Below, one piece after another: positions 11,494 through 22,172 of a stretch of DNA of 64,000 nt. Position 1 is the stretch's first letter. Every line of letters begins with the position of its first letter. Position numbers and translations under genes: made by a program. Source of the stretch: Phaseolus vulgaris. Taxonomy: Eukaryota > Streptophyta > Magnoliopsida > Fabales > Fabaceae. The stretch lies in assembly GCF_000499845.2 (NCBI RefSeq), contig NC_023750.2, positions 10,468,653 through 10,532,652 on the forward strand. The letters are read 5' to 3'. The notes below the pieces were generated by a model. It saw only the letters and a list, made by a program, of their open reading frames with translations. It searched no databases and was not told where the DNA came from.

Positions 11494-12496
11494 CTCCCAT
11501 TTGTGAAAATTGTGAAAATCTTGAGAAAAAGGTTCACTATCTTGTTGAAACTGTGGACAAGCTTTCAAAGGGGAAATCTAACTTTGAGAATGTCTTGGCA
11601 TCTCAAAGCTGTGTTTTTGGAAAGGCTGGTTTAGGCTTTAATCCACAGAACAAGCAAGATAAGTTTTCAAAAAGTTTTTCAAGAAAATCAGAAAAACAAC
11701 CGATTGTTAAGACGAAACAACCGATTGTTACATGCTTTTACTGCATGAAGAAAGGCCACTCTATTAGGTTCTTTAAAATAAGGAAATATTCTGTTCCAAG
11801 AGGTTTTATGAAATGGATTCCTAAGGGATGTGAAGTTTCTAACTGCAAAGAAAAGTCAAATGGACCCAAATTTGTAAGGGGACCAAATCTTGCTGCTTGA
11901 AATCTTTTATGCAGGAAAACTAAAAAAAAAAGGAGGGACTGAGTCATCTGATCAAGTTCTTGAAGAGAAAGACAGTCATTGAAGCTGAATCAATGATATG
12001 CAAAGGACCTCTACAGTGAAAAGAGGCTTCTTGATCATAAAGCACATGGCTCATTGAAGAATTAAAATAAGGATAAAACTTTACTTTATCTGTTCTTAAT
12101 TTATGTTTCAAAGTTCTTTCACATGGTTAAACAATCTTTTTATTATGCATAATGTTATCTGCTTTGAAATCCTTCTGCTCATGGTTAAAATTTAAAAACA
12201 GTTTTAACTGCTACAGAAAAACAACCGATTGTTTTTTCGAAACAACTGATTGTTTTGGGTCTGACAACATTATGAAGAATTTTTTTTTATTGCTAGTTTA
12301 AATGAACAAAATTACAGTGAATTACTTGAAGCTTTTCAAGAAACACATGATGAAGCTAATAAATTGGTTCTTTCAAACAACCGATTGAAAGATCTTAACA
12401 GTTGGCTTAAAAAGAGAGTTAAATCACTTGAAGAAGATCTGGAAAAAGAAAAAAGTGATTTTGAAAAATTGGAAAACCATTTAAAAAACAATAAGA
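11494..12496 (+). pseudogene. Co1: rearranged copia gag fragments
   Basis: Bases 11494-11900 encode the C-terminal part of a copia-type Gag closely similar to Co2, with a CCHC zinc knuckle (CFYCMKKGHSIRFF) whose last cysteine is replaced by phenylalanine. Bases about 12301-12496 encode a coiled-coil part that in Co2 lies upstream of the knuckle, so the order is scrambled. Between them (about 11901-12300) is non-coding sequence containing a paired AAACAACCGATTGTTT motif. The fragments end abruptly against Gy3 near 12496. No LTR was found, so this is a remnant broken by Gy2 and by deletion or rearrangement. Confidence 0.7.
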
Positions 12497-13697
12497 AAAT
12501 TTGCGTATACCTGACCCTTTATTGGCCCATGCACCTCGTAATGTATATCAAACTCTAACAATTCTACAACCCATTAGACCATTCTTCCTACAATATCCAG
12601 TTTTTGGAGTACCTTCCGAATAGGGAGGTCGGTCATGATTATCACAGTGAAGCTCTGGAAATAGTGCCGCAGTCGTCGAGCTGTGAAGACCACCGCAAAA
12701 ACTGCTTTTTCAATAGCTAAGTAGCGGGTCTCCGCATCCTGTAGCACCTTTATAATGAAATACAAACGTATTTGGAGCCTTTGGGCAGACTTCCTAAGTA
12801 TGGGTGACATAGCCAAATACTCTTTTAACTTGGTGAATGCCTCTTCGCATTCTTGAGTCCAGGTGAAACGATCATTCTTTTTTAGGCATTGAAAATACGG
12901 ATACCCCTTATCACTGTTGGCCGAGAGAAAGCGAGAGAGAGCGACCATGCTCCTGATTAATCTTTGTACTTCCTTTTTCATTGGTCGGACTCCTCCTTTC
13001 CATGATGGATGAACATTTTTCAGGGTTGGCCTCAATTCCCTTTTTAGTTAGCATGAAACCGAGGAACTGTCCTGCTCGAACCCTAGAAGTGCACTTTTCA
13101 GGATTGAGTTTCAAGTTATGACCTACTATAGTAGCAAACAACTCCTCCAAGTCGGCTATATGGTCATCTGCCTTTACCGATATAACCTCTATGTCGTCTA
13201 CGTAGCCTTGGACATTTCGTCCGAACATCGGTAATAGGATTTTGTCCATGAGCTTTTGGTAGGTCGCCCCAACATTCTTTAAACCGAAAGGCATGACCTT
13301 GTAGCAATAGCTGGTTGCCTCAATCATGAAAGTCGTTTTTGCTTTTATCACGTGGATGCATCCGAGTTTGGTTGAATCCGGAAAAGGCGTCCAAGAAACT
13401 TAACAAACCATATCCCGAGGCGTTGTCCACCAGGGAATCTATGTTTGACAATGGCTACGGATCTTTGGGGTAAGCCTTATTTTGGTGAAGTCCATGCACA
13501 TTCTCCACTTCCCACTTGACTTCTTCACCAGGACCACGTTGGCCAACCATTCGGGGTAGTGAATTTCCCAAATGTGGCCAGTCGTAAGGAGCTTTTGGGT
13601 TTCCTCATGGATGATAAGGCACTTCTCCTCATTGAACTTTCTTCTCCTCTAAATGACGGGTTGGGCCCTTTCGCCGATGGTGAGGTGATGACATAGG
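12497..13697 (-). pseudogene. Gy3 reverse transcriptase and start of RNase H, degraded
   Basis: Read on the minus strand this continues the Gy3 frame interrupted at 56838. It encodes the N-terminal RT motifs, the palm with the YVDD catalytic box (about 13190-13205), the thumb and the start of the classical RNase H (RRLRHYFQSF). There are at least two frameshifts (near 13020 and 13350) and in-frame stops near 12574 and 13650. RT copies element RNA into cDNA; this copy cannot be functional. The left edge is a sharp junction with Co1. Confidence 0.85.
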
Positions 13698-14271
13698 TGT
13701 ATTGGCCAGGAGTTCTTGGGAGCTCAGTCTAAGCGTTTAGGTCAGCTCGGTTTTTGGGCAAGTATGGGCTCAAAGGGAGGGCCATGAGCTCGGCCCATAT
13801 GCTGGTAGATAGCTCGATAAAGATAATTAAAATAGAATGAATATTGTGATTGTTTATAATACATACACTAATTAAATGCCAATAAAAGTTGTTGGGAAAA
13901 AAACAGTTAGCACCCGAGAATAAAGGTGCACATAAACAATATGTTTTTCTGTTATGATTATATGCTTTTTGTTGAGATTATATTCTCCCTGTTGAAATCT
14001 TGCTCTGTTAAGATTGGAGAAAACTGTTGAAGGGATATCTATAAAAGGGGCTTGAGACCTCAACTAAACATATAATGTTTTTTAAATACTTGAGACTGAA
14101 ACTGATTTGATATTTTTGAATGCTCTCACTAACTTGATCGTCAGAGTGTGATCAACAGGTAGAGTCCTTTTTGTCCCAGTGGAGCACCAAGTACCTTGAA
14201 GCACTAATTGGAGACAAGATCAGAAGATGAGCTTGTCCATTCAATCCATCTGAGGTCGACCGGCGAGAACA
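13698..14271 (+). repeat. Gy4 5' LTR (574 bp)
   Basis: Starts TGTATTGGCCAGG, ends GAGAACA. TATA box TATAAAAG at 14040-14047. Matches 56265-56837 with scattered substitutions. Left flank ATAGG is the target duplication. Confidence 0.92.
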
Positions 14272-14291
14272 TTTGGCGCCCACTGTGGGCC
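14272..14291 (+). promoter_or_regulatory. Gy4 primer binding site
   Basis: TTTGGCGCCCACTGTGGGCC directly follows the LTR. It is the Tat-type primer site also seen in Gy6 and, reversed, in Gy3. One internal base (T for C) differs from the Gy3 and Gy6 versions. The priming tRNA was not assigned. Confidence 0.8.
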
Positions 14292-14339
14292 CAATAAAAC
14301 CTGATCCCATCCTCATTGCCGACTGAGCCTTCTGACGTG

Positions 14340-15703
14340 ATGAGAAACACACGACAAGCCCCTCTTGGGATCCGAAGGAAGTGACGCCCCCGCCTTACAA
14401 CAACTCATGGAGGCCTTGAGGGCTCTTCAAGAGGCGAACAAAGAATATCGAAGAGAGCAAGAGCGAATCAAAGAGGAAGCCAAGGCTGAGCAGGAGCGGC
14501 TACGAGCAGAAGCCTGAGATAAGCAAGAGCTCTTGCAAGATCGTCTGATGGTAGAAATCGAGGCGTCTCGGATATCTATGAAGGAACACACACAAACCAA
14601 TGAGTAGTTGTGCAAAACAAATGAGGAATTGCGGAAGGACCTGCATCGACGTGGTCGATGTTCCACCAGGGAACGATCCTCGAATTTGCCGTCAAGAGAT
14701 GACCCCAAGCCATTCTCGCAAGAAATCATGGATGAGCCCATGCGACCTCATTATATCACACCTACAATTGCCTTTTTCTCGAGAGTAGAAGATCCTAAAA
14801 ATCATCTCTAGAGGATCGGATGCCATTCGATGTAAGATGCTCTTGGGTACTTTTCCAGGTACAAGCCTCCAATGGTTTAGTGGAATTTTGGATCGTCACA
14901 TCACCTCTTTCCCCCAGTTTTCCAGGTTGTTTAGAGAATTTTTTCGGCCAATAAGGTCAAACCCCCTAAACCCTAAACGTCAAACAAAGGGAGGGAGAGG
15001 CACTGAAAGATTATTTGAATAGGTTATGTGCGGTCATGGTAAGACTTTAAACACACAAGGAAGAGATGATGGTCATCGCCTTCATCCAAGGGATGACAAC
15101 AGGACCATTCAGCGATTCATTAATCAGGAATCTATCAAAGACATTCTTTTAGGCACGTGAATGAGTTGTTGCTCACATGGAGGCGAAAAAGGTCGTACAC
15201 ATGAAGAATGACAACTCGCACTCAAAGCAACCTAGGCCCAAGGAGAGCAACCAAAATCGTTCGCTGAGGGTCAATGAAACCTCTGGCAAGAATAGAACGG
15301 ACTCAAGGTACGTCCCATATGTAGCCAAGAGAGATGAGCCCAAGACCAAAGCCAGGGAAGGGTCAGGGACTAGGCCCAAATCTGAGTATCCTATAAAGAG
15401 CTCTTGAGCATGCTAGGGGTAGCGAATAAGCTAAAGTGTCCCCATAAGACAGATTGGTTTTTGGGATCACGAAGGGATGCCTGGTGCGAATTCCACCGAG
15501 CATTTGGGCACAACATAAAACAATGCATAGCCTTAGGTTTCCAACTGGCTAGCCTAGTCAAAGAAGGGTTCTTAAAGTTGTATCTCAAAGCTAACCAGGA
15601 AAAACCAAAGGGAGAGGCTGGTATTAAGGACCAAACAAATGAGACACTGGTCAACGGAGATTTGAACAACATCGTGGAAGGATTTTCTAGAGGAGGAAGC
15701 TTA
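14340..15703 (+). pseudogene. Gy4 gag, degraded
   Basis: The start MRNTRQ at 14340 is shared with Gy3 and Gy5. It is followed by a charged coiled-coil region (EANKEYRREQERIKEEA), then the Gag core beginning near IMDEPMRPHYI (about 14728), and a C-terminal WCEFHRAFGHNIKQC motif (about 15481-15525), a zinc-knuckle-like CHxGHxC arrangement shared with Gy6. There are several stops (near 14517, 14606 and 15018) and frameshifts. Gag would form the virus-like particle. Downstream the frame is interrupted by TG1 at 15704-15708 and resumes at 20483. Confidence 0.82.
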
Positions 15704-15708
15704 GCTTC

Positions 15709-16738
15709 TGATAGAGATAAAAAAGAAGAGGATTTCACTAATGGAGGAAGAGGCCATCCACCCAAGCATTTAAAGTTCTTCCTTCTAGTCTTCTCAAAAA
15801 TAAAAAGAAGAATTAAATAAAGAGAGGACCAAGCCCAAAGCCAACAAGAAGACTACAAGCATTCAAGAATGGGCTCCAATTAATATCTTTCTTTGTAATT
15901 TCTTTTGTATAAATTTGTAGAACATATAGGAGTAGTGTTTAGAAAGGTGCTAAGAGGGAAACCAAAAAGACACCTATTTTGTAAGTACCTTAGACGTTAG
16001 TTTTTAGGAAAGAGCTAGAAGGTGCCTCTTCACTCTCCTTTAGGCGCTAGAATAGGAAGAGTTAGAAGGCTACCTTGCAAAGCTTCTCTTGTAAGCTTCC
16101 TTTGTAATTGTGACCGATCCTCATCTCCATAAAAGGAAGGCTTAGGTTTTTGAAATAATAAAATTGATTTTGTGAGTAAAGAACCTCTCCCAAATTGGTG
16201 AGTGAATTGAAAGAGACTTGTGTCTTCTTCTCTTCTAGTCTTATCTTGAGTGCAATCTTGGACTCTCAAGTGGCGACAACTACACTCATCTTGAAGTCTT
16301 TCATCCTTCAAGCGGCGTGCATATCTTCAAGAACTCCAACCACATAAGTTTCCTTGTTCTTTTCATCTCCTTCTTCCATTTCCATTCCAAAAACAAACTC
16401 TAAAACATGTCTTTGTTGTTTCTTGTCATTTCAATCGGTATAAGTTGTTTGTCTTGTGTTTATATTTGGTAGTTTCTTTTAGTTTGCTGTTCTTGTGATT
16501 TTAATTGTTTTTCTTTGAGTTTTAATCGGTTCATTTGTGTTCTTTCTTGTTTTAATCGGTTCATATGCCATATTATGGGTTTCTATATGAGTTTGGCTTG
16601 GTTACTTGTGTTTTGGTGAGTTCTAGAATGTTAAGAACATTGATCCAATTCTTAAAAAGTTCCTAATCATATTCCAACTCTTGTTGAATCCATAACATGT
16701 TCATATCATATCTTTATCATGTTAGTGGAATCAAATCA
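15709..16738 (+). repeat. TG1 5' LTR (1030 bp)
   Basis: Starts TGATAGAGAT and ends AATCA. Closely matches the 3' LTR at 19470-20482, with a short indel near 16130 and scattered substitutions. A CCATAAAAGG word near 16127-16136 is a candidate TATA element; it is disrupted in the 3' LTR. Confidence 0.92.
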
Positions 16739-16754
16739 TGTGGTATCATGAGTC
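16739..16754 (+). promoter_or_regulatory. TG1 primer binding site
   Basis: TGTGGTATCATGAG follows the 5' LTR. TGGTATCA is the core of the initiator-methionine tRNA primer site used by many plant LTR elements; here it has diverged after the first eight bases. Confidence 0.6.
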
Positions 16755-17985
16755 TTAGGTGTGTTCTTGTGTATGTTTGAGTTGTTTTGACACTTTTAAT
16801 TCAAGAACTTTACATTCTTGTCTTTACCTTTCTGTTTTAGGTTTATTTTTGGGTATTTCTTACTGTTTTCTTGTTCTTATTACATTGTGCTTGTGTCATT
16901 TTGATTTTGGAATCTCTATAAGTTTTGTCAAAGTCATTTTTCTCCAAAAATGTTATCAATTCTATGTAGTCCTTTTGTTGATAATTTTGGTTTCTTGATT
17001 TTTAATTGAGTACAGTTTTATGTGTTGGTTTTCTTGATCCTTTGGTGCTTTTTTCTTTTTAGATTTGAGTTCTTACTTGTATTTTAGATCTATACAAGTT
17101 CTTGAAACATCAATTCTATTGTGTCTTTTGAAGTTTCTCAATTCTGTTTTTTCATTCCAGATTAGGTTTCCTCTATTTTTCCTGAAACTGTGCTGACTGT
17201 TTTCGTTTATGCGAATTACAATTGTTGGAGAAAAATTATGAAACTCTGGATTTATGTAGTTTGAATTGTTACAAAAGAGTTAAAAAAAGAAGTGTATCAA
17301 AATTCCAAATAAAGAAAATGATAAATGAAATATGAACAGAGTGTAAAATTCTGACTCTGGAAAAACGGTGATGCGGCAGTGATTTTCGGAAATTTATCAC
17401 ATTTAATTGGTATACTGTTTTTGTGTGATTCCACTGCCCAAAGTGAGATAAAATCTTGAAGTTTCAGTGGTTTACATTTCAGATTCCAGTTTGCATTATA
17501 ACATTCCAGATAAATTTTTGAAGTTACGCACAAATTCCAGTTTTTTTTTTTTTTTTACAATTCCAGTATTTCTGTTTTTGTTTTCTTCATCTACTCTAGT
17601 GCTTTTCTCTCGGTTTCCTTTGTGTGCCTTCTTTTCATTGAGTACCTTATATTTCTTGATTGTCTTTTTTTCATTATTCTTTGAGTTTGTCATATATCTT
17701 GTATTCCTTTTGCTATAGTCTTTTCTTGTTTACACCTTTTCTTGATTGTTTTTTATTGTTCTTTAAGTTTTGTGGTGTCTTGGCTTTAAGAAAGAGTGGT
17801 TTGCTTTGACATATTTCATTTGAGAGTTACCAAAACCTCAAGAGCAGATTGGTTGAGGGAAGTATTCTTTCTTGGAGTGATTTGAGTGTCTTTTAATTTT
17901 CATTACAACACTATCATTGTTCCATTTTCTAACCTTGTTTTTCTTGAAATTGTTTGTTCTTTTTGTGTGCTGTTTTGATTTTGCA
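16755..17985 (+). other. TG1 untranslated leader, T-rich
   Basis: About 1.2 kb of T-rich sequence between primer site and gag start, with runs of T near 17540-17556. Only short accidental ORFs. The end (from about 17690) matches the start of TG3 at 45257, so the leader is shared across the family. Confidence 0.75.
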
Positions 17986-19677
17986 ATGGATATCTTATCA
18001 AATGAAGCACCTTCTAAACGTCATTCCTCTTCAAAAGCATACTTCCTTGATTAATTACAAGAGGTTAAAACAAAAATTGCACAACGAGATGAGGAATTGA
18101 GACAAATAGAGACAAAGCTTCGAATCTTAGAAGCAAAACAAATGGAGAAAAGATTGTCAAAACTTGCCATAAAGCATGAAAGATCCATTCCTCACGGCCA
18201 ACATCATCATGGGCATGTTTTAAGGAGTTCCAACCACTATGGGAGCTTTGAAAAAAAGGAAGAATTGAAAATACATAAACTTGAAAATAGGCGCCAACAT
18301 GGGGCATTGCCTTATTCAAAAATTGTAAATCTTCCTACTTTTAGTGGTGTTGATGATGGTAATGTGTATTTAGATTGGGAAGCTAAGGTTGACCATATTT
18401 TTCATGTGTATAAGGTCCAAGATGACCATAAACTTAGGATAGTTTCTTTACACTTTTTGGACTATGCCAAAGAATGGTGGCATAACATCGTAATGGACAT
18501 TATATATAGCAAGAGACCTCCCGTGGTTTCTTGGAATGATTTGAAAGAATGTATGCGCGCGAGGTTTTTTCCTCCTTCTAGGAAGGAACACTTGTTGAAG
18601 TTCCAAAGGCTTCCTCAGGGACATAGGACGGTAGATGCATACTTTAAAGATTTTGAAACAACTTTGACTAAAATGAATATGCATGCTAATAAAGAGTCAA
18701 AGATAAAATGGTTTGTACGTGGTTTAAAAAGAGATATTAGAGATTTTGTAGAATTAAATGAGTACTCTTCTTTAAAGAAAGTGGTTCACCTAGCCATCAA
18801 GGTGGAATCATACCTTTTGAAAACAACTTTAAAAAATACTCATGGTTTCTACAACTCTTTTAGGAAGGATGCAAAAATTTCTCCTTCTAATGTTTCCAAA
18901 CAAACCACTTCTCCAAAAAAAGTTTCAACAAATTCTTCTACATCTCCTAAGTCACCTACCAAAACTTCAAAAATAAAATGTTTTAAATGTTTAGGTTTTG
19001 GGCACATCGCTCTTCATTGTCCACAAAAACAAACCTTAATGATAAACAAGGTAAAACAAGACCTAACTCAACCACCTACCACAAGTAAAAATGACAAAGA
19101 CAAAGATGGCCAAGTTGACATGGGTCTTATCCTTTCATCTCCAAGGTGTTTTCCTTCCTTATCTTTTTCATTACCAAAGGTTCTTACTTCACCACCATCT
19201 TGGTTAAAAACTGTTAGGGATGATTTTTTCATACCTCCTAATGGTTTTCACCATTTAAGAGGACTTTTTCCAACAAAAATCATCATTCCCAAACAATTTT
19301 TTCCAACTTGGTCTGTCTATAGGACCTCCTTTTCTGAACTCTCACTGCTTACAAATTCTAAGTCTTGTTTGCCTTTCTCTTATTCCACTGTTAATCTTGA
19401 TAGTAAACTGACTTTGTTATATGCAGGGATTCAGAATTCGTGGACAAATTCTCTCCAACTCGAGGAGCATGATAGAGATAAAAAAGAAGAGGATTTCACT
19501 AATGGAGGAAGAGGCCATCCACCCAAGCATTTAAAGTTCTTCCTTCTAGTCTTCTCAAAAATAAAAAGAAGAATTAAAAAAAGAGGGGACCAAGCGCAAA
19601 GCCAACAAGAAGACTACAAGCATTCAAGAATGAGCTCTAATTATTATCTTTGTAATTTCTTTTGTATAAATTTGTAG
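17986..19677 (+). pseudogene. TG1 gag with one early stop
   Basis: ATG at 17986 aligns with the TG3 start. Codon 23 (18052-18054) is TAA where TG3 has a glutamate codon; after it the frame is open to TAG at 19675-19677. Visible parts: an N-terminal helical charged region, the Retrotrans_gag core (YAKEWWHNIVMDI ... LLKFQRLPQGHRTVDAYF), and a CCHC knuckle CFKCLGFGHIALHC near 18980-19022. Beyond it lies a C-terminal region of about 200 residues conserved with TG3 that I do not recognise. The frame crosses the 3' LTR start at 19470, so the last 69 residues are encoded in the LTR. Product: capsid/nucleocapsid protein of a non-autonomous element. Confidence 0.82.
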
Positions 19678-20482
19678 AACATATAGGAGTAGTGTTTAGA
19701 AAGGTGCTAAGAGGGAAACCAAAAAGACACCTCTTTTGTAAGTACCTTAGGCGTTAGTTTTTAGGAAAGAGCTAGAAGGTGCCTCTTCACTCTCCTTTAG
19801 GCTCTAGAATAGGAAGAGTTAGAAGGTTACCTTGCAAAGCTTCTCTTGTAAGCTTCCTTTGTAATTGTGACCGGTCCTCCTCGGCTTAGGTCTTTGAAAT
19901 AATAAAATTGATTTTTTGAGTAAAGAACCTCTCCCAAATTGGTGAGTGAATTGAGAGAGACTTGTATCTTCTTCTCTTCTAGTCTTATCTTGAGTGCAAT
20001 CTTGGACTCTTAAGTGGCGGCAACTACACTCATCTTGAAGTCTTTCATCCTTCAAGTGGCGTGCACATTTCCAAGAACTCCAACGACATAAGTTTCATTG
20101 TTTTTTTCGTCTCCTTCTTCCATTTCCATTCCAAAAACAAACTTTAAAACATGTCCTTGTTGTTTCTTGTCATTTCAATCTGTAGAACTTGTTTGTCTTG
20201 TGTTTATATTCGATAGTTTCTTTTAGTTTGCTATTCTTGTGATTTTAATTGTGTTTCTTTGAGTTTTAATCAATTCATTTGTGTTCTTTCTTGTTTTAAT
20301 CGGTTCATATGCCATATTATGGGTTTCTATATGAGTTTGGCTTGGTTACTTGTGTTTTGGTGAGTTCTTGAATGTTAAGAACATTGATCCAATTCTTAAA
20401 ATGTTCCTAATCATATTCCAACTCTTGTTGAATCCATAATATGTTCATATCATATCTCTATCATGTTATTGGAATCATATCA
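19470..20482 (+). repeat. TG1 3' LTR (1013 bp)
   Basis: Starts TGATAGAGAT after CTCGAGGAGCA, ends ATATCA. Direct repeat of 15709-16738. Followed at once by the target duplication GCTTC and by the resumed Gy4 reading frame. Confidence 0.92.
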
Positions 20483-20704
20483 GCTTCCAACGCGAATGAT
20501 ACGCACGAGTTGTGATGTCCTTGGATACATGGGGACCTGACCACCCTACGGAGCTCACTCAATGCTTCACGGGGTCTTAATTAGAAGATTGTGTTTCCCC
20601 ACAAGGATGACCCGATGGTGGTATTCATCATCACGGGGAGAAAGGTAACCAAGGGAGCTCAACAGAGGTGATGTTCTGGGCAACGTTCACCAATTTGCAG
20701 TTAA
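20483..20704 (+). pseudogene. Gy4 protease region, fragment
   Basis: Continues the Gy4 frame after TG1. It shows the block before the protease (FPHKDDPMVVFIITGRK) and the end of the active-site region (VMFW-like), but the stretch that should hold the catalytic DQGS is largely missing, with a stop nearby. It ends at 20704, where the Co2 LTR begins. Confidence 0.7.
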
Positions 20705-21841
20705 TGTTAGAAGTTATGGCTTTAAACTAGAGGGGGGTGAATGGTTTAAAGAGGGATTTCGAAAACTTTTAAGCCTTGAATTAAATTACTTCGAGAATAT
20801 CCTAATTAAGAAATCAGTTTTTCAAAACACAAAGCTAAAAGCACAACACCAGCAAAACAATCGGTTGTTTCGCAGAAACAATCGGTTGTTTATACAAGTT
20901 TACAAATATCAAAACTGAATTTAAAGAGTTAAGAGATAGAGAAAATGCACACAGAGATTTATACTGGTTCACTCTAAATCCAGAGCTACGTCCAGTCTTC
21001 TCAGAAACCACTGAGGAACACCACTAAGCAATCAAACCTAGATCACTTACAACACAACCAAGAAAGTGACCTTGATCCCCTCAAGACACACACTTCTCTT
21101 AGCCAACACACCAAAACTAAGAATGTTGATCTTGATCCCCTCAAGAACACACAACACTTCTCAGCAAAACACACAAAGATTCTTGTTCAACAGATACAAG
21201 GATTACACTTGTTACAAAAGCAAATCTGAAATCAATACAAGCAGAAATCCTATCTCACACACTTTGATCAATTTCAATCTCTAAGCAATCTCAACTCTTT
21301 GAAAACTGAAAAATTTTGTTAATTCTCTTACGCAAATCTGTTTTTCTGAATATATTCAAAGATGTTGTTTGTTATCAAATCTTAACAAACTTATTCATTG
21401 AATTTAAAGATTGGTCAAAGCATTAAAGACTGGAGCGTAATCAGTTAAAAACATTTAAAGCTCAGTCAAAACAAAATCCATTTTTTTGTTATGGTACCAA
21501 AACAAACAATCGGTTGTTTCCTCGAATCAATCGGTTGTTTTGGTTTTAACAGCTCAACCATTTGAAAACTAGTTTTCAATCTTTTCTAAAAACACCTAAA
21601 TATAAAACAATCGGTTGTTTCGACAAAAGAATCGGTTGTTTTTCACTTAGTTTGAAAAACACTTTTCTTTTAAAAAGATTGAGAATGCCTATGCTTTGGA
21701 TTCGATCAAGGGTGAATTACAAAACTCAATCTACCCCAGATCCTATCTAAGACAGCTCAGCAACAGCAAGCACAGCCTAGCCTCCAACATCCTTCAAAGG
21801 GTTTTGGATTCTTCAAAGCTTGAACACCACTTGGTTCAACA
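20705..21841 (-). repeat. Co2 3' LTR (1137 bp)
   Basis: On the minus strand it starts TGTTGAACCAAG (right end 21841) and ends CTTCTAACA (left end 20705). The first 510 bases (plus orientation) match 26428-26934. It contains three pairs of the AAACAATCGGTTGTTT motif with 21-bp periodicity (20863, 21506 and 21606). Confidence 0.88.
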
Positions 21842-22172
21842 ATCTCTCCCTATTTGATGAAGACAAATCCCTAGTGCTTGTGTTTGACTTGATTGAATCT
21901 GAAGCAGTACCTACAAAAAAAAAAATAGCATATCTAACATCCAATGCTTCTTACAGTAGCAGGTTAGTTTTTCACACATTTAAAACTTAAAACCTGATAA
22001 ACAATCGGTTGTTTAGTCAAAACAATCAGTTGTTTTTATCAGCAGCAGCAGAAAATAGTTTTATATCAGAGATTTTAACAGAAATAAACAATTTCAGACA
22101 AGGATACACAAGACCAATTAATTCTCCCCCTATTTGTCTTCACAAATAGACTTTAACAGTAACAACACAGAT
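21842..22172 (-). promoter_or_regulatory. Co2 polypurine tract region
   Basis: Minus strand: AAATAGGGAGAGAT at about 21842-21855 abuts the 3' LTR. A second polypurine-like copy, AAATAGGGGGAGAA, lies at about 22122-22136 close to the pol stop; both follow TTTGTCTTC-like sequence. Between them is one more pair of the 16-bp motif (about 22000-22036). The nearer copy is probably the functional tract. Confidence 0.7.

Larger units (their letters stand above)
15709..20482 (+). mobile_element. TG1: complete gag-only LTR element (TR-GAG type)
   Basis: Two direct LTRs (15709-16738 and 19470-20482) enclose a primer site, a 1.2-kb leader and one gag ORF; there is no protease, RT, RNase H or integrase. 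The 5-bp target duplication GCTTC flanks it exactly (15704-15708 and 20483-20487). Total length 4774 bp. Non-autonomous plant elements with terminal repeats and only a gag gene have been described as TR-GAG. The sequence before the 3' LTR (ATTCGTGGACAAATTC) resembles the pre-polypurine region of chromovirus-type gypsy elements, which suggests its likely source of enzymes. Confidence 0.9.

Noticed and set aside
14964..14982. CCCTAAACCCTAAAC, resembling plant telomere repeat
   Set aside because: Only two units, lying within the decayed Gy4 gag; too short to indicate a telomeric insertion.
21842..22172. Envelope-like gene after copia RNase H, as found in some Sireviruses
   Set aside because: Only about 330 bp lie between the pol stop and the 3' LTR, without an ORF.
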